The notes beneath the pieces were generated by a model, which searched no databases, was not told the origin of the DNA, and worked only from the letters and a program-made list of their open reading frames with translations. This document shows positions 18,295-27,145 of a stretch of DNA of 64,000 bases, one piece after another (position 1 is the first letter of the stretch; each line of letters opens with the position of its first letter). Position numbers and translations under genes: made by a program. The DNA lies in assembly GCA_016196755.1 (NCBI GenBank), contig JACPXC010000025.1:31719-95718 (forward strand), written 5' to 3'. This DNA comes from Elusimicrobiota bacterium. GTDB lineage: Bacteria; Elusimicrobiota; Elusimicrobia; UBA1565.

Positions 18295-21200
18295 GAGCGG
18301 GGCGCCACGATCACGGGTTCCTCCAGCGCGATGTCCTTGTCGAAGATGGAGCGGCGCAGGTCGCGCCTAAAGGTAAGGATGTACGGCCCCGGGGCCAGGT
18401 CCTTGAGCGGCAGGAGCTGTTCCTGGTACGGCAGGTCCTCGGGGATGTCCAAGGTCCGCACCGTGCTTCCGGTGGGCGCGTGGGAGAGCTCCACGCGCCG
18501 CGAGCGCAGGCCGGCGAGGATGAGGAGCGCCTCCGGGTTTATCTCGGTCAGCATGAAGCGCAATCTTACCTCGCCGTCGGCAAGCGCCGCCGGTGCGAAG
18601 GGTCCCCAGTCCGAGCCGGCTACCGAAGCCTGGAGGCCGGTCAGCGAATAATTCTTGGAGATCGGGGGGGCGGCGAATCTCGCCCACGAAACGGCGGCCA
18701 GGCCGCGGTGGGTCGTGTAGTCGAGGCGGATGAGGGCTTCTTTCGGCAGGCCTTTGAGCGTCTTCTTGCCATGGGGGGCGAGGTCGCCCAAGTCGGTCGG
18801 CGCCGAGCCCCAGCCCGTCATGGTGACCGCGCGCAGCCAATAGGGCCGGCGGTTCGTGAAGGTGGTGCTCCCGTCCTTCCGGGTCAGCTCCACGTCCGAA
18901 TAGATGTCCCTCAAGCGCTCGGCTTCCAGCCCGGCCTCGCCGTATCTATCCCACACCCCGCGCTTGTCGTCCGGGGTGTCGGCCGAGAACGGGTCGGTGA
19001 CGCGCTTGAACTGCGGCTGGGCCCAGTTGTCGTGCGACTCGAAGAACACCCCGCCCACCGCCCCGCCGGCCAAGAGCATCCGCCACTGGTCGACGAAGCG
19101 CGCCGTCCGGTACCAGGAAGGAACCACCTCGGCCGCGCCCAGGAAGCCCCCGAACTCGCCGGCCAGGAAGGGGACTCGACGAGAGAGCGCGGTGGGAAGC
19201 CCCTTCTCCCAGTAGTGGCGCCCCGTGTCGAGCATGTTCACCGAGCGCACGGCGGTCTGGAAGTCCACGTCCAGGCGGTGCGAGGCGTAGGAGGCCGGCA
19301 CCTCGCCGCCGTCGGCGCTTCCCAGGCCTCGGGTCAGCTCCTTGAGCGGCTCCTTCCATTTGGCGTCGGGCAGGGCCAGGTCCAGCTCGTTGCCCAGGTT
19401 GTGGATGAGGGCGTAGGCGAAGCCGTGGTTCTGTTTCTTGAGCTTGTGGAAGCGGCGTCGCAGCCCGTTGCGGTCGCCGCGGTCGGAGAGGTCCATGTCG
19501 TCCCAGGTCGAGGCCTCGGCCTGGTCGATGACCAGCAGTTGGGCCGCGGCGGCTTCTTTGCGCAGGGCGTCGTTGGGGGAGTGGTAGAGCCTGATGGCGT
19601 TGGCGCCCAGGTCTTTGATGAGGCGGTAGCCTTGTCCTAGGTCCACGCCTAGCGTCGGATGCGAGAACGAAGGCACCATCCCTTTGACGAGGAAGGGTTC
19701 GCCATTCACAAGCAGGTTTCTTCCGGAGACTTCTTTGAAGTCGGTGGAGAACTTCTCCACGCTCTCACAGCGGAAGCCCTTCCCGGTGATGCGCGCCCGC
19801 AGTTCCTTGGACTCCCAGCCCAGAGGGAACCGCAGGTGCGTGGAGACGATGCGGTAGTCTTCTAGTAGCGTCGTGGACGACACCAGGGCCCCGCCCAGCC
19901 AGAACTCCACGGCCAGCTCTCGTTCGGGCTTGGTCTGGATGACCTCGGCCGTCAGGATGACCCGGACGTCGTCTTTGCCCTCTCGGCGCTTCTCGGTCCA
20001 GGTGTAGAACTCGAGAGGCGACGAGCGCAGGTCGAAGAACGGCCGTTCCCTCAGCGGCCCGCCCTTGCCGCAGGTCTGGTAGTAGGCGTAGTCATGCGCC
20101 AACAGCGGCGGCATCATGAGGAGGAGCGCAACCCAGACCACGCTGGCCGGGCGCACCGGGAAGCGCAGGGCCGCCGGTTTTCCCGTAAACGCCGCCGCGC
20201 CCCCGTCCAAAGCCGCCGTCCCCGAGCGCCGCACCGCCTTCCAGAGCTTCATCCCGCTCAGCCAGTCCGAGAGCCCCAAGAGGCCCCCGTAGATGTCGAG
20301 GAACAAGATGACCGGGAAGCTCACCGCCCCGGCCAGGAGGTGCCAGCCGCTCATGACATGCAGGCGCAGGGCCCCGGCCCCCAGCATGGCCAGCGGCGCC
20401 CCGATCCCCGCCGCGCAGAGCGCCGCGAAGGTCTTCTCGTGGGGGAACGGGATCATATAGAGGAAGGCCACGTCCCCCGACCAGCGCATCGCCAAGGCGG
20501 CCGCCAGCGCCGCCACCGGCGCGCTCCAGAGCCAGCCCACTACGAAGTCGAACCCGCGCGCGCTCCAGGGCGCCCCGCTCTGGCGGGAAGACAGCAGGCC
20601 CGAGACCAGGGCCCCGGCCAGGGCGATGGCCAGCTGGCGCGAGGGCGGCATCTGGAGGAAGAAGTACGAACCGAGGAGAAGGTGCAGGGCCGCTATGGCC
20701 AGCGTGGCCAGATAGAACTGCCCGTGGACGATGAACTGGGCCTTCACGCGGCGTCCGGTCTTCTCGGAGGCTAGGATGGGCCTCAAGTGCGCGAAGAAGG
20801 CCCGGGTATGGCCGTGGCTCCAGCGCCGTCGCCTGGCCACGAAGCTGTGCAGGTCCGGCGAGAGGTCCTCGCTCGAGCCGTAGAACGGGTTGTAGGCCAC
20901 CTTCTCGCCGTCCTGCAGGAGCCGGTAGAACAGGTCGGTGTCCTCGGTCAGGGTATGGCCGAACGGATAGCGCTCGAGGACCTCGCGGCGGAACAGCGCC
21001 GTCGTGCCGGTGAACTGGGCCGGCACCCCGAGGCGCCGATAGACGAAGTTCAGGACCTGGTTGCCCACATGGTGCTGGAGCGAGTCCCAGAGCCGGTAGA
21101 TCCCCGCCGCCGAGAGCGGCCAGCGCCGGGCTTGAACGGCGGCGGCCCCGGTCTCGTTGAGGATCGCCAACGACGAGCGCAGCCAGCTGTGGTGGGCCAG

Positions 21201-21665
21201 GTGGTCGGCGTCGAGGAAAGCTACGAAGGCTTCTTTGACGTGGGGCAGTTCGGAGTTGAGCTTGTCGGCCTTCGAGGTCAGGCCGGTGAAGACCAGCTCG
21301 AGCTTCCGGCCGGAGGCCGAAGAGAGCGTCCGCCGTCCGCCGACTTCCGGGCCGGCGTCCGGGAAGGCGGCCAGCAGGTGGGGGACCGACGTGTCCTCTC
21401 CGTCTTTGATGAGGATGCGCGCCGACACCGGCCCCGTATGGTCCTGGTCGAGCAGGGAGAGCGCGCAGCCGACCAGGCCCGGGCCCTCGTTGAGCGCCGG
21501 CACCAGGGCGGCGACGGGTTCCGCTCCGCCGCCCTCGAAGCGGCGGCGCTCCTTGCCGACCAAGAACAGGAACGCGGTTGCCGTGGCCGCGTAGACCAAG
21601 GCGAAGCCCATGAGGTAGGCGCTGCAGGCGTAGGCCGCGGCGAGGAAGAGGTGGGTCAGCGTCAA
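18291..21665 (-). CDS. Fused processive GT2 glycosyltransferase and GH2-like glycoside hydrolase
   Basis: 1124 residues. Residues 1-530 form a membrane GT2 synthase with the DxD-type FLDADH (152-154), the TED base (LTEDTDLF, 240-242), the acceptor-channel motif RRRRW (278-282) and several membrane helices after 310. After the last helix (about 508-524) the chain should be extracytoplasmic: a beta-rich region (550-645), then a TIM-barrel resembling GH2. The acid/base is E760 in HNLGNELDL and the nucleophile E837 in LAGEFGG. This suggests one polypeptide that polymerises and trims or remodels its glycan. The polymer identity is unknown. It lies between DUF5989 (10-nt gap) and the membrane gene (4-nt overlap). 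Confidence 0.85.
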   Translation of the reverse strand: MTLTHLFLAAAYACSAYLMGFALVYAATATAFLFLVGKERRRFEGGGAEPVAALVPALNEGPGLVGCALSLLDQDHTGPVSARILIKDGEDTSVPHLLAAFPDAGPEVGGRRTLSSASGRKLELVFTGLTSKADKLNSELPHVKEAFVAFLDADHLAHHSWLRSSLAILNETGAAAVQARRWPLSAAGIYRLWDSLQHHVGNQVLNFVYRRLGVPAQFTGTTALFRREVLERYPFGHTLTEDTDLFYRLLQDGEKVAYNPFYGSSEDLSPDLHSFVARRRRWSHGHTRAFFAHLRPILASEKTGRRVKAQFIVHGQFYLATLAIAALHLLLGSYFFLQMPPSRQLAIALAGALVSGLLSSRQSGAPWSARGFDFVVGWLWSAPVAALAAALAMRWSGDVAFLYMIPFPHEKTFAALCAAGIGAPLAMLGAGALRLHVMSGWHLLAGAVSFPVILFLDIYGGLLGLSDWLSGMKLWKAVRRSGTAALDGGAAAFTGKPAALRFPVRPASVVWVALLLMMPPLLAHDYAYYQTCGKGGPLRERPFFDLRSSPLEFYTWTEKRREGKDDVRVILTAEVIQTKPERELAVEFWLGGALVSSTTLLEDYRIVSTHLRFPLGWESKELRARITGKGFRCESVEKFSTDFKEVSGRNLLVNGEPFLVKGMVPSFSHPTLGVDLGQGYRLIKDLGANAIRLYHSPNDALRKEAAAAQLLVIDQAEASTWDDMDLSDRGDRNGLRRRFHKLKKQNHGFAYALIHNLGNELDLALPDAKWKEPLKELTRGLGSADGGEVPASYASHRLDVDFQTAVRSVNMLDTGRHYWEKGLPTALSRRVPFLAGEFGGFLGAAEVVPSWYRTARFVDQWRMLLAGGAVGGVFFESHDNWAQPQFKRVTDPFSADTPDDKRGVWDRYGEAGLEAERLRDIYSDVELTRKDGSTTFTNRRPYWLRAVTMTGWGSAPTDLGDLAPHGKKTLKGLPKEALIRLDYTTHRGLAAVSWARFAAPPISKNYSLTGLQASVAGSDWGPFAPAALADGEVRLRFMLTEINPEALLILAGLRSRRVELSHAPTGSTVRTLDIPEDLPYQEQLLPLKDLAPGPYILTFRRDLRRSIFDKDIALEEPVIVAPRS

Positions 21666-21675
21666 GGCGCCGCGC

Positions 21676-21879
21676 TCAGAACAGGGAGTACACGAAGGGC
21701 GCCAGCGGCGAGACCAGGTTGATGAAGTAGAGCACGATGCCGGCCATATAGAGGGCGATCATGACCGGGATGAGGCCGCCCATGCGCCGCGAGCGCAGGT
21801 CCTTGGCCACTCCGAAGGCCGCCCCGCCTACGAGTTGGAAACCGGCGTACCACGGCCTGCCTTTGGCGGAACTGGTCAT
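21676..21879 (-). CDS. DUF5989 family small membrane protein
   Basis: 67 residues: a basic N-terminus, one hydrophobic segment (GGLIPVMIALYMAGIVLYF) and the end SPLAPFVYSLF, which matches the APFIYTLF-type tail of DUF5989. Family members are found next to carbamoyltransferase and SGNH genes. The ATG overlaps the carbamoyltransferase stop by 4 nt. Confidence 0.8.
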   Translation of the reverse strand: MTSSAKGRPWYAGFQLVGGAAFGVAKDLRSRRMGGLIPVMIALYMAGIVLYFINLVSPLAPFVYSLF

Positions 21880-23699
21880 GTCTTCCTCACCACGAGCCCG
21901 TTGTAGACCAGCAGGTCCATGGCCGTGCGGGCGTACATGGCCAGGGCCTCGAGCGGCGTGCCCACGATGGGGTAGCCGCTCTCGTTAAAAGAGGTGTTGA
22001 GGACGGCGGAGAGGCCGGTGCGGCGCCCCACGGCCTTGAGCAACGAGTGGTAGCGCTCGTTGTCCTCGCGCGAGCAGACCTGGGGGCGCGTCGTGCCGTC
22101 GACGTGCATGGCGGCGCGGACCGAGGCCTGCGCTTCGGGGCGCACCGGGGCGCTTAGCTGCATCCAGCGATGGGGGGTCTGGACGGCTTTGGTGAGGGAG
22201 AGGACCTTGCCCGCCTCCTCCTCGGCGATGGAGAGCGCGTAGGGGCGGTAGGGTTCGCGCAGTTTGACCTGGGTGCTGAGGCGGCGGGCCGTCTCGAGCC
22301 GGTCAGGACGGATGAGGATCGAACGGTTGCCCAGCGCGCGCGGGCCGCTCTCGGCCGCGCCCTGGCACCAGCCCACGATCTTGCCGTCGGCGATGGCCGC
22401 GGCGGCCTCCTCGATGACGGCCCCGAAGTCGGCCGGGCGCTCCGAGGTCCAGGTCTCGCCGGGGCGGGGCTGCCAGCCGCGGACGGCGAAGCGCCGGTAG
22501 CGGCCGGGCTTGGCATGGGGCAGGAGGGCCGCGTCGCGGGTCTCGTCGAAGGCCGCGCCCGTGTAGGGGCCGTAGCCGACCTTGCCCGGGGTCCGCCCGC
22601 CCTGCAGGGCGTCGCCGTAGAGCGCCGCGCCCACCGAGGCCCCGCCGTCGCCGGGGTCGGGGGGGACGTAGAGGCGCTCGATCCAAGGCTGTTTGAGCAG
22701 GCTGGCGTTAGCCACGCAGTTGAGCGCCCCGCCGCCGGCCAGGCAGAGATTGGCAGAGCCGGCCGACTCATGCGCGCGCTTGGCCAGGCCCACCATCAGC
22801 TCCTCGAAGACCAGCTGGATGCTGGCCGCCACGTCGGCGTAGAAATTCATGTCGGCCGGGGCCTCCGAAGGACCATCTGCCAGGCAGTCGAAGGGCAGGC
22901 GGTCCTTGAAGCTCCGGGGTTTGCCGCCGAGCGCGGCCAGGAAGCGCGGCGTGAAGGGGTCGGCGTAGAAGTTGCGGAAGTTGAAGTAGTCCTGGTCGAC
23001 GCGGATGAGGCCTTCCGGGTCGAGCCGGACCATCTTGCGGACCTCGTCGGCGAAGACCGGCCGGCCGAAGGCGGCCAGCGCCATCGTGCTGCACTCGCCG
23101 TCCATCGGAACGAAGCCCAGGAAGGCCGTGAAGGTGGAGTAGACCAAGCCCAAGGAGTCCGGGAACTCGGCCCGGGCCAGGGGCTTGAGCGCCGGCCGGC
23201 CGCCCTCGTAGGTGGCATGGGTGATGGCGGCCGTCTCCCACTCGCCCACCGAGTCGACGCTGAGCACCGCCGCCTCGGAGAAAGGCGAGCCCAAAAAAGC
23301 CTGGGCGGCATGGGTCTGGTGGTGGCGCAGGGTCCGCACCAGGTCGGGGTGGACGTCGAGGCGCTTGGAGATATCGTTGCGCACCCAGAGCTTCTTGCCC
23401 AGCCAGACCTTGAGGCCGGCCACGAACTCGCGGCGCGTGTCCGGAAAGCCGGCCAGGCTCGAGGCCAGGACGCGCGTGAACGTGGCGGCGGGGTCCTCGT
23501 GGTAGACGATAGCGTCGAGCTCGGAGGCCGCCACGCCGGCCTTCTCCAGGCACCAGCGCACCGAGAGCGCGGGGAAGTTCGGGTCGTGCTTCTGGCGCGA
23601 GAAGCGCTCCTCGGCCGCCGCGGCCACCAGGACACCGTCGACGACCAACGCCGCCGAGGCGTCGTGGAAGCCGTAGGAGAGGCCGAGGGTCCGCCTCAC
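21876..23699 (-). CDS. NodU/CmcH-family carbamoyltransferase
   Basis: 607 residues. It transfers a carbamoyl group from carbamoyl phosphate (through carbamoyl-adenylate in the TobZ subfamily) to a sugar hydroxyl. The N-terminus shows GFHDASAALVVDG and AAEERFSRQKHD, and the metal-site region HHQTHAAQAFLGSPF follows. LCLAGGGALNCVAN, ESGPRALGNRSIL and VLNTSFNESGYPIVGTPLEA complete the family pattern. Start GTG 23699 overlaps the ferritin-like stop (GTGA); a longer frame upstream is only a shadow of that gene. The likely target is the glycan made by the neighbouring GT2 fusion. Confidence 0.92.
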   Translation of the reverse strand: MRRTLGLSYGFHDASAALVVDGVLVAAAAEERFSRQKHDPNFPALSVRWCLEKAGVAASELDAIVYHEDPAATFTRVLASSLAGFPDTRREFVAGLKVWLGKKLWVRNDISKRLDVHPDLVRTLRHHQTHAAQAFLGSPFSEAAVLSVDSVGEWETAAITHATYEGGRPALKPLARAEFPDSLGLVYSTFTAFLGFVPMDGECSTMALAAFGRPVFADEVRKMVRLDPEGLIRVDQDYFNFRNFYADPFTPRFLAALGGKPRSFKDRLPFDCLADGPSEAPADMNFYADVAASIQLVFEELMVGLAKRAHESAGSANLCLAGGGALNCVANASLLKQPWIERLYVPPDPGDGGASVGAALYGDALQGGRTPGKVGYGPYTGAAFDETRDAALLPHAKPGRYRRFAVRGWQPRPGETWTSERPADFGAVIEEAAAAIADGKIVGWCQGAAESGPRALGNRSILIRPDRLETARRLSTQVKLREPYRPYALSIAEEEAGKVLSLTKAVQTPHRWMQLSAPVRPEAQASVRAAMHVDGTTRPQVCSREDNERYHSLLKAVGRRTGLSAVLNTSFNESGYPIVGTPLEALAMYARTAMDLLVYNGLVVRKT

Positions 23700-24367
23700 G
23701 ACCACCCCGCGGACGAGGCGGTGCGGCGCCGCCGGGCGATTCCGGCTCCCAGGGGGGCCAGGACCCAGTAGACGGCCGAGAGGAAGCCGGTCGAGGCCAG
23801 GTCGGTGACGTTGCGGCCGGTCCTCAGCCAGGCTTCCCAGCGCCGGCGCCAGCGGATGAGGCCCGACTCCCGCTGGAACTGTTCCTCGCTGATGCCGAGC
23901 TCGTTGATGAACTCCCTGGCGCCGTGCACGTGGCCGACTTCGTCTGCCAGGATACTGTCCAGCGTCTTTATGAGCCGGGGGTCGGTGGCGGCGTCGCGGA
24001 TGTGGGTGAAGCGCGTGGCCGCGGCGTCCTCGCCCACGTAGCAGTAGATGAAGAACTTCCACATCTCGGCCTTGTCCCAGTAGAGCGCCTCGCGCTCGTA
24101 CTTGGCCGGAACCAGGGGAGAGGCGCTGTCCTCGTTGTAGAGCCCCTTGAACAGCTCGGCGTGATGGGTCTCTTCCAAGACCTGGCCCAGCAGGTCGGCG
24201 CGCTGGGCGGGGTCGTCGACCTTGTCGGCGGCGTAGAGCAGCTGCCAGGCGCTGTCGGCCTCGGTGGCCGAGAACAGGCGCAGGGAGTCTAGGTAGCGGC
24301 TCTTGGAGAGGCCCCAGGCGAGGCGGACGAGGAGCTTGACGCGCAAAGCTTCCAGCCAGGTGGGCAT
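23696..24367 (-). CDS. Ferritin-like diiron protein
   Basis: 223 residues, mostly helical. Two helical pairs carry carboxylate/His ligands expected of a four-helix diiron site: FSATEADSAW with VLEETHHAELF, then GEDAAATRF with ILADEVGHVHGAREF. The C-terminus has an RRRW basic patch and a hydrophobic stretch, so it may be membrane associated. Iron storage is unlikely given the context. A diiron oxygenase or reductase acting on a lipid or sugar is possible but unproven. It is the first gene of the glycan operon. Confidence 0.72.
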   Translation of the reverse strand: MPTWLEALRVKLLVRLAWGLSKSRYLDSLRLFSATEADSAWQLLYAADKVDDPAQRADLLGQVLEETHHAELFKGLYNEDSASPLVPAKYEREALYWDKAEMWKFFIYCYVGEDAAATRFTHIRDAATDPRLIKTLDSILADEVGHVHGAREFINELGISEEQFQRESGLIRWRRRWEAWLRTGRNVTDLASTGFLSAVYWVLAPLGAGIARRRRTASSAGWS

Positions 24368-24377
24368 CGGCCTGTAA

Positions 24378-24383
24378 AGTGTA
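24378..24383 (-). promoter_or_regulatory. -10 box of the glycan operon
   Basis: TACACT on the minus strand lies 10 nt before the first ATG (24367) with no ribosome-binding site between. This is the only candidate promoter upstream of seven overlapping genes. Confidence 0.4.
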
Positions 24384-24400
24384 CCACGAGCGGACGCCGT

Positions 24401-24733
24401 CTAAAGGCGGCCGAGGTGCGCCAGGATCCTGCCGCTCTCGGTCAGCTTCTTGCGCAGGATCTCCGAGATCGGGCGCAGGACGTTGAAGATGTCCTTGTCG
24501 CGGATGGTATAGAAGACCATGACCTTCTCCTGGCGCGAGCGCAGGATGCCCGACTGCTTCAGGAGGGCGAGATGCTTGGAAAGCGCCGACTGCTCGATCC
24601 CGAGCCTCTTGACCATCTCGCCGACCGAGGACTCCCGGGTCTTGAGGTACTCGATGATCTCCAGCCGCGCCGGGTGGGCGAGGGATTTGAGGAAGTCGGC
24701 CTTGATCTTGAAGACCAGCTTCTCCTGAGCCAC
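24401..24733 (-). CDS. ArsR-family transcriptional regulator
   Basis: 110 residues with a winged helix-turn-helix: FLKSLAHPARLEIIEYLKTR, VGEMVKRLGIEQSALSKHLA and LLKQSGILRSRQEKVMVFY. No metal-binding Cys motif is apparent, so the signal is unknown. The GTG start shares one base with the stop of pckG (TAGTG), so it is co-transcribed and translationally coupled with PEP carboxykinase. Control of gluconeogenesis is a reasonable guess. Confidence 0.85.
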   Translation of the reverse strand: MAQEKLVFKIKADFLKSLAHPARLEIIEYLKTRESSVGEMVKRLGIEQSALSKHLALLKQSGILRSRQEKVMVFYTIRDKDIFNVLRPISEILRKKLTESGRILAHLGRL

Positions 24734-26550
24734 TAAGAGGCCAGGCGCTGGCCGAGCGCGTCCAGCTGGCGCCCCAGCTCCTTGGGCAGACGGTCTCCGA
24801 AGCGGTCGAAGAACTCCCGGACGCCCGGGAGCTCCGCCAGCCACTCGTCCTTCTTGACCTCCAAGAGCTTGTCCATCGCGCCGGCGGACAGCTCGAGACC
24901 GGTCAGGTCGACGGCCCCCTTGGCGGGCACGAAGCCGATGGGCGTCTCCGTCGCCTGCCCTTCTCCGCGGGTCCGCGCGAGGATCCACTCCAGCACGCGC
25001 AGGTTCTCGCCGTAGCCGGGCCACAGGAACTTGCCGTGCTCGTCCTTGCGGAACCAGTTCACGTGGAAGATCTTGGGCGGCTTCGGTGTCTTGGCCCCCA
25101 TCTCCAGCCAGTGCCCGAAATAATCGCCCATGTTGTAGCCGCAGAAGGGCAGCATGGCCATCGGGTCGCGGCGGACCTCGCCGACCTTGCCCACCGCGGC
25201 GGCGGTACGCTCGGAGGCCACGGTGGCCCCGACGTAGACCCCGTGCTCCCAGCCCAACGACTCGAATACCAGCGGCGCCAGGCGTTCGCGGCGCCCTCCG
25301 AAGATGATCGCCGAGATCGGCACGCCGGAGGGGCTGTCCCAGTTCGCCGCGATCGAAGGGCACTGTCCGGCCGGGGCGGTGAAGCGGCTGTTGGGATGGG
25401 CACCTAGCAGCGGCTTGCCGTCCGGGCCCTTGAACTCCGGCTTCCAAGGCTTGCCCTCCCAATTGGTGCCCGAGGCGGGGGGGGCGCCCTCGCCGTCCTC
25501 CCACCAGACGGTGAGGTCGTCGCCGAGCAGGACGTTGGTGAAGATGGTGTCCCTGCTCACGGTGGCGATCGCGTTGGGGTTCGACTTGGAGTTGGTGCCC
25601 GGAGCGACGCCGAAGAAGCCCGCCTCGGGGTTGCAGGCCCAAAGACGGCCGTCGGGGCCGACGCGCAGCCAGGCGATGTCGTCTCCGAGGGTCCAGATCC
25701 GATAGCCCTTGGCCTTGAGGCCTTGCGGCGGTATCAGCATCGCCAGGTTGGTCTTGCCGCAGGCCGAGGGGAACGCGGCGGTCACGTATTCGACCTTGCC
25801 GTCCGGGTGCTCGACGCCGAGGATGAGCATGTGCTCGGCCAGCCAGCCCTCCTTGCGCGCCTGCCAGGACGCGATGCGCAGGGCCAGGCATTTCTTGCCC
25901 AGGAGCGCGTTGCCGCCGTAGGCGGAGCCCACCGACCAGATGGTGTTGTCCTGGGGGAAGTGCAGGATCATGCGCTTGGAGACGTCGAGGTCGGCCTTCG
26001 AGTGCAGGCACTTCACGAACTCGCCGTCGGCCCCCAGCTGGTCGAGCACCGGCCGGCCGATGCGGGTCATGATGCGCATGTTGAGGACCACGTAGATGGA
26101 GTCGGTCAGCTCGACGCCGATCTTCGAGAACGGGGAGCCCACCGGACCCATCGAGAAGGGCACCACATACAGCGTGTGGCCCCTCATGGAGCCCTTGAGG
26201 ACCTCGCGCGCCTTCTTGTAGCCCTCCTCCGGCGCCATCCAGTTGTTGGTCGGGCCGGCGTCCTCCTTCTTCTCGGTGCAGATGTAGGTGAGATGCTCGG
26301 TCCGGGCCACGTCGTTGGGGTTGGAGCGGCTGTAGAAGCAGCCCGGGAAGCGTTCCGGGTCGAGAGGAATCAGCTGGCCGCGGGCGACGCCGCGCTTCTC
26401 CAGGCGCTTCTTCTCCGCCTCCGAACCGTCAACCCATACCACGGAATCCGGCTTGCAGATCCCGGCGATCTCGTCGACCCAGGCGGCCAGCCCGGCATGG
26501 GCGGGCGCGCCGGACCCGGCGCGGTCTGTTCTCTGCTGTTCGGTGAGCAT
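24733..26550 (-). CDS. pckG: Phosphoenolpyruvate carboxykinase (GTP)
   Basis: 605-residue cytosolic enzyme converting oxaloacetate plus GTP to PEP and CO2. The GTP-type fingerprint FPSACGKTNLAM holds the P-loop and the mobile-loop Cys (C264). The LGDDIAWLRVG metal site and the GGNALLGKKC segment fit the GTP-dependent class rather than the ATP-dependent one. Length is normal. It would let the cell make sugars from acetate, malonate or amino acids, matching the pyrimidine operon and a carboxylate-type symporter elsewhere in the window. AT-rich DNA at 26600-26640 probably carries the promoter. Confidence 0.95.
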   Translation of the reverse strand: MLTEQQRTDRAGSGAPAHAGLAAWVDEIAGICKPDSVVWVDGSEAEKKRLEKRGVARGQLIPLDPERFPGCFYSRSNPNDVARTEHLTYICTEKKEDAGPTNNWMAPEEGYKKAREVLKGSMRGHTLYVVPFSMGPVGSPFSKIGVELTDSIYVVLNMRIMTRIGRPVLDQLGADGEFVKCLHSKADLDVSKRMILHFPQDNTIWSVGSAYGGNALLGKKCLALRIASWQARKEGWLAEHMLILGVEHPDGKVEYVTAAFPSACGKTNLAMLIPPQGLKAKGYRIWTLGDDIAWLRVGPDGRLWACNPEAGFFGVAPGTNSKSNPNAIATVSRDTIFTNVLLGDDLTVWWEDGEGAPPASGTNWEGKPWKPEFKGPDGKPLLGAHPNSRFTAPAGQCPSIAANWDSPSGVPISAIIFGGRRERLAPLVFESLGWEHGVYVGATVASERTAAAVGKVGEVRRDPMAMLPFCGYNMGDYFGHWLEMGAKTPKPPKIFHVNWFRKDEHGKFLWPGYGENLRVLEWILARTRGEGQATETPIGFVPAKGAVDLTGLELSAGAMDKLLEVKKDEWLAELPGVREFFDRFGDRLPKELGRQLDALGQRLAS

Positions 26551-26656
26551 GGGAGTCTCCGGGGTGCGTCCATGGAGCGGCGGGTCGGACGCTGTCTCTG
26601 TATATATGATAAAAGTAGCATATAGTAAATCAATGATGCGGCCGTGTCAGAATTTG

Positions 26657-27133
26657 TCAGACGGGACGGCGGAGCTTTAAGACGACGGCGGCGGCCAGGC
26701 CCGAGGCCGCGCAGGCCAGGTGCAAGGCGCCCAGCCCGACGGCTCCCAGCAGGGGGTTGGCGGGGCTCCAGGGGGAAAACGGGGCGGCGTCGGGATGCAT
26801 GACGGCATCGAGGATGACGTGCGAGACCGAGGCGAACAGGCAGGACAGCGCCGCGGTGGAGCGCGGCAGGTCCTTGGCCAGGCGCCCGCCGGCCAAGGAC
26901 GCCAGGGCGCGCCAGAGCGGGGGGGCGAGGAGCGCGCCCGCGGCGGTGACGAGGGGGACCGAGGCGAAGCTGTGGAAGAAGCCGTGGAGGGGGTACTGCC
27001 GGCGCAGGATGTTGAGGGCGGTCTCCACGTCGATGGCGACGTTGGCGGCCATGAAGACGATGAAGCTGAGGCGGCGGGGGAACAGGACCGTCCCCAGCGC
27101 GCCCGGCCCGAAGTGAAACGGAGTCACCGGCAC
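26657..27133 (-). CDS. Membrane-bound putative hydrolase (DUF4184/YdjM-like)
   Basis: 158 residues starting MPVTPFHFGPGALG, with conserved histidines in HGFFHSF, VSHVILDAVMHPD and several hydrophobic segments. This resembles the LexA-regulated inner-membrane hydrolase-like families (DUF457/DUF4184). No activity is established for these. It is transcribed toward pckG's promoter region. Confidence 0.6.
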   Translation of the reverse strand: MPVTPFHFGPGALGTVLFPRRLSFIVFMAANVAIDVETALNILRRQYPLHGFFHSFASVPLVTAAGALLAPPLWRALASLAGGRLAKDLPRSTAALSCLFASVSHVILDAVMHPDAAPFSPWSPANPLLGAVGLGALHLACAASGLAAAVVLKLRRPV

Positions 27134-27145
27134 GCGGCTAGTATA

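Noticed and set aside
23700..24062. Extended carbamoyltransferase N-terminus
   Set aside because: The extension is an Arg/Pro/His-rich shadow of the ferritin-like gene. The family N-terminus starts at GTG 23699.
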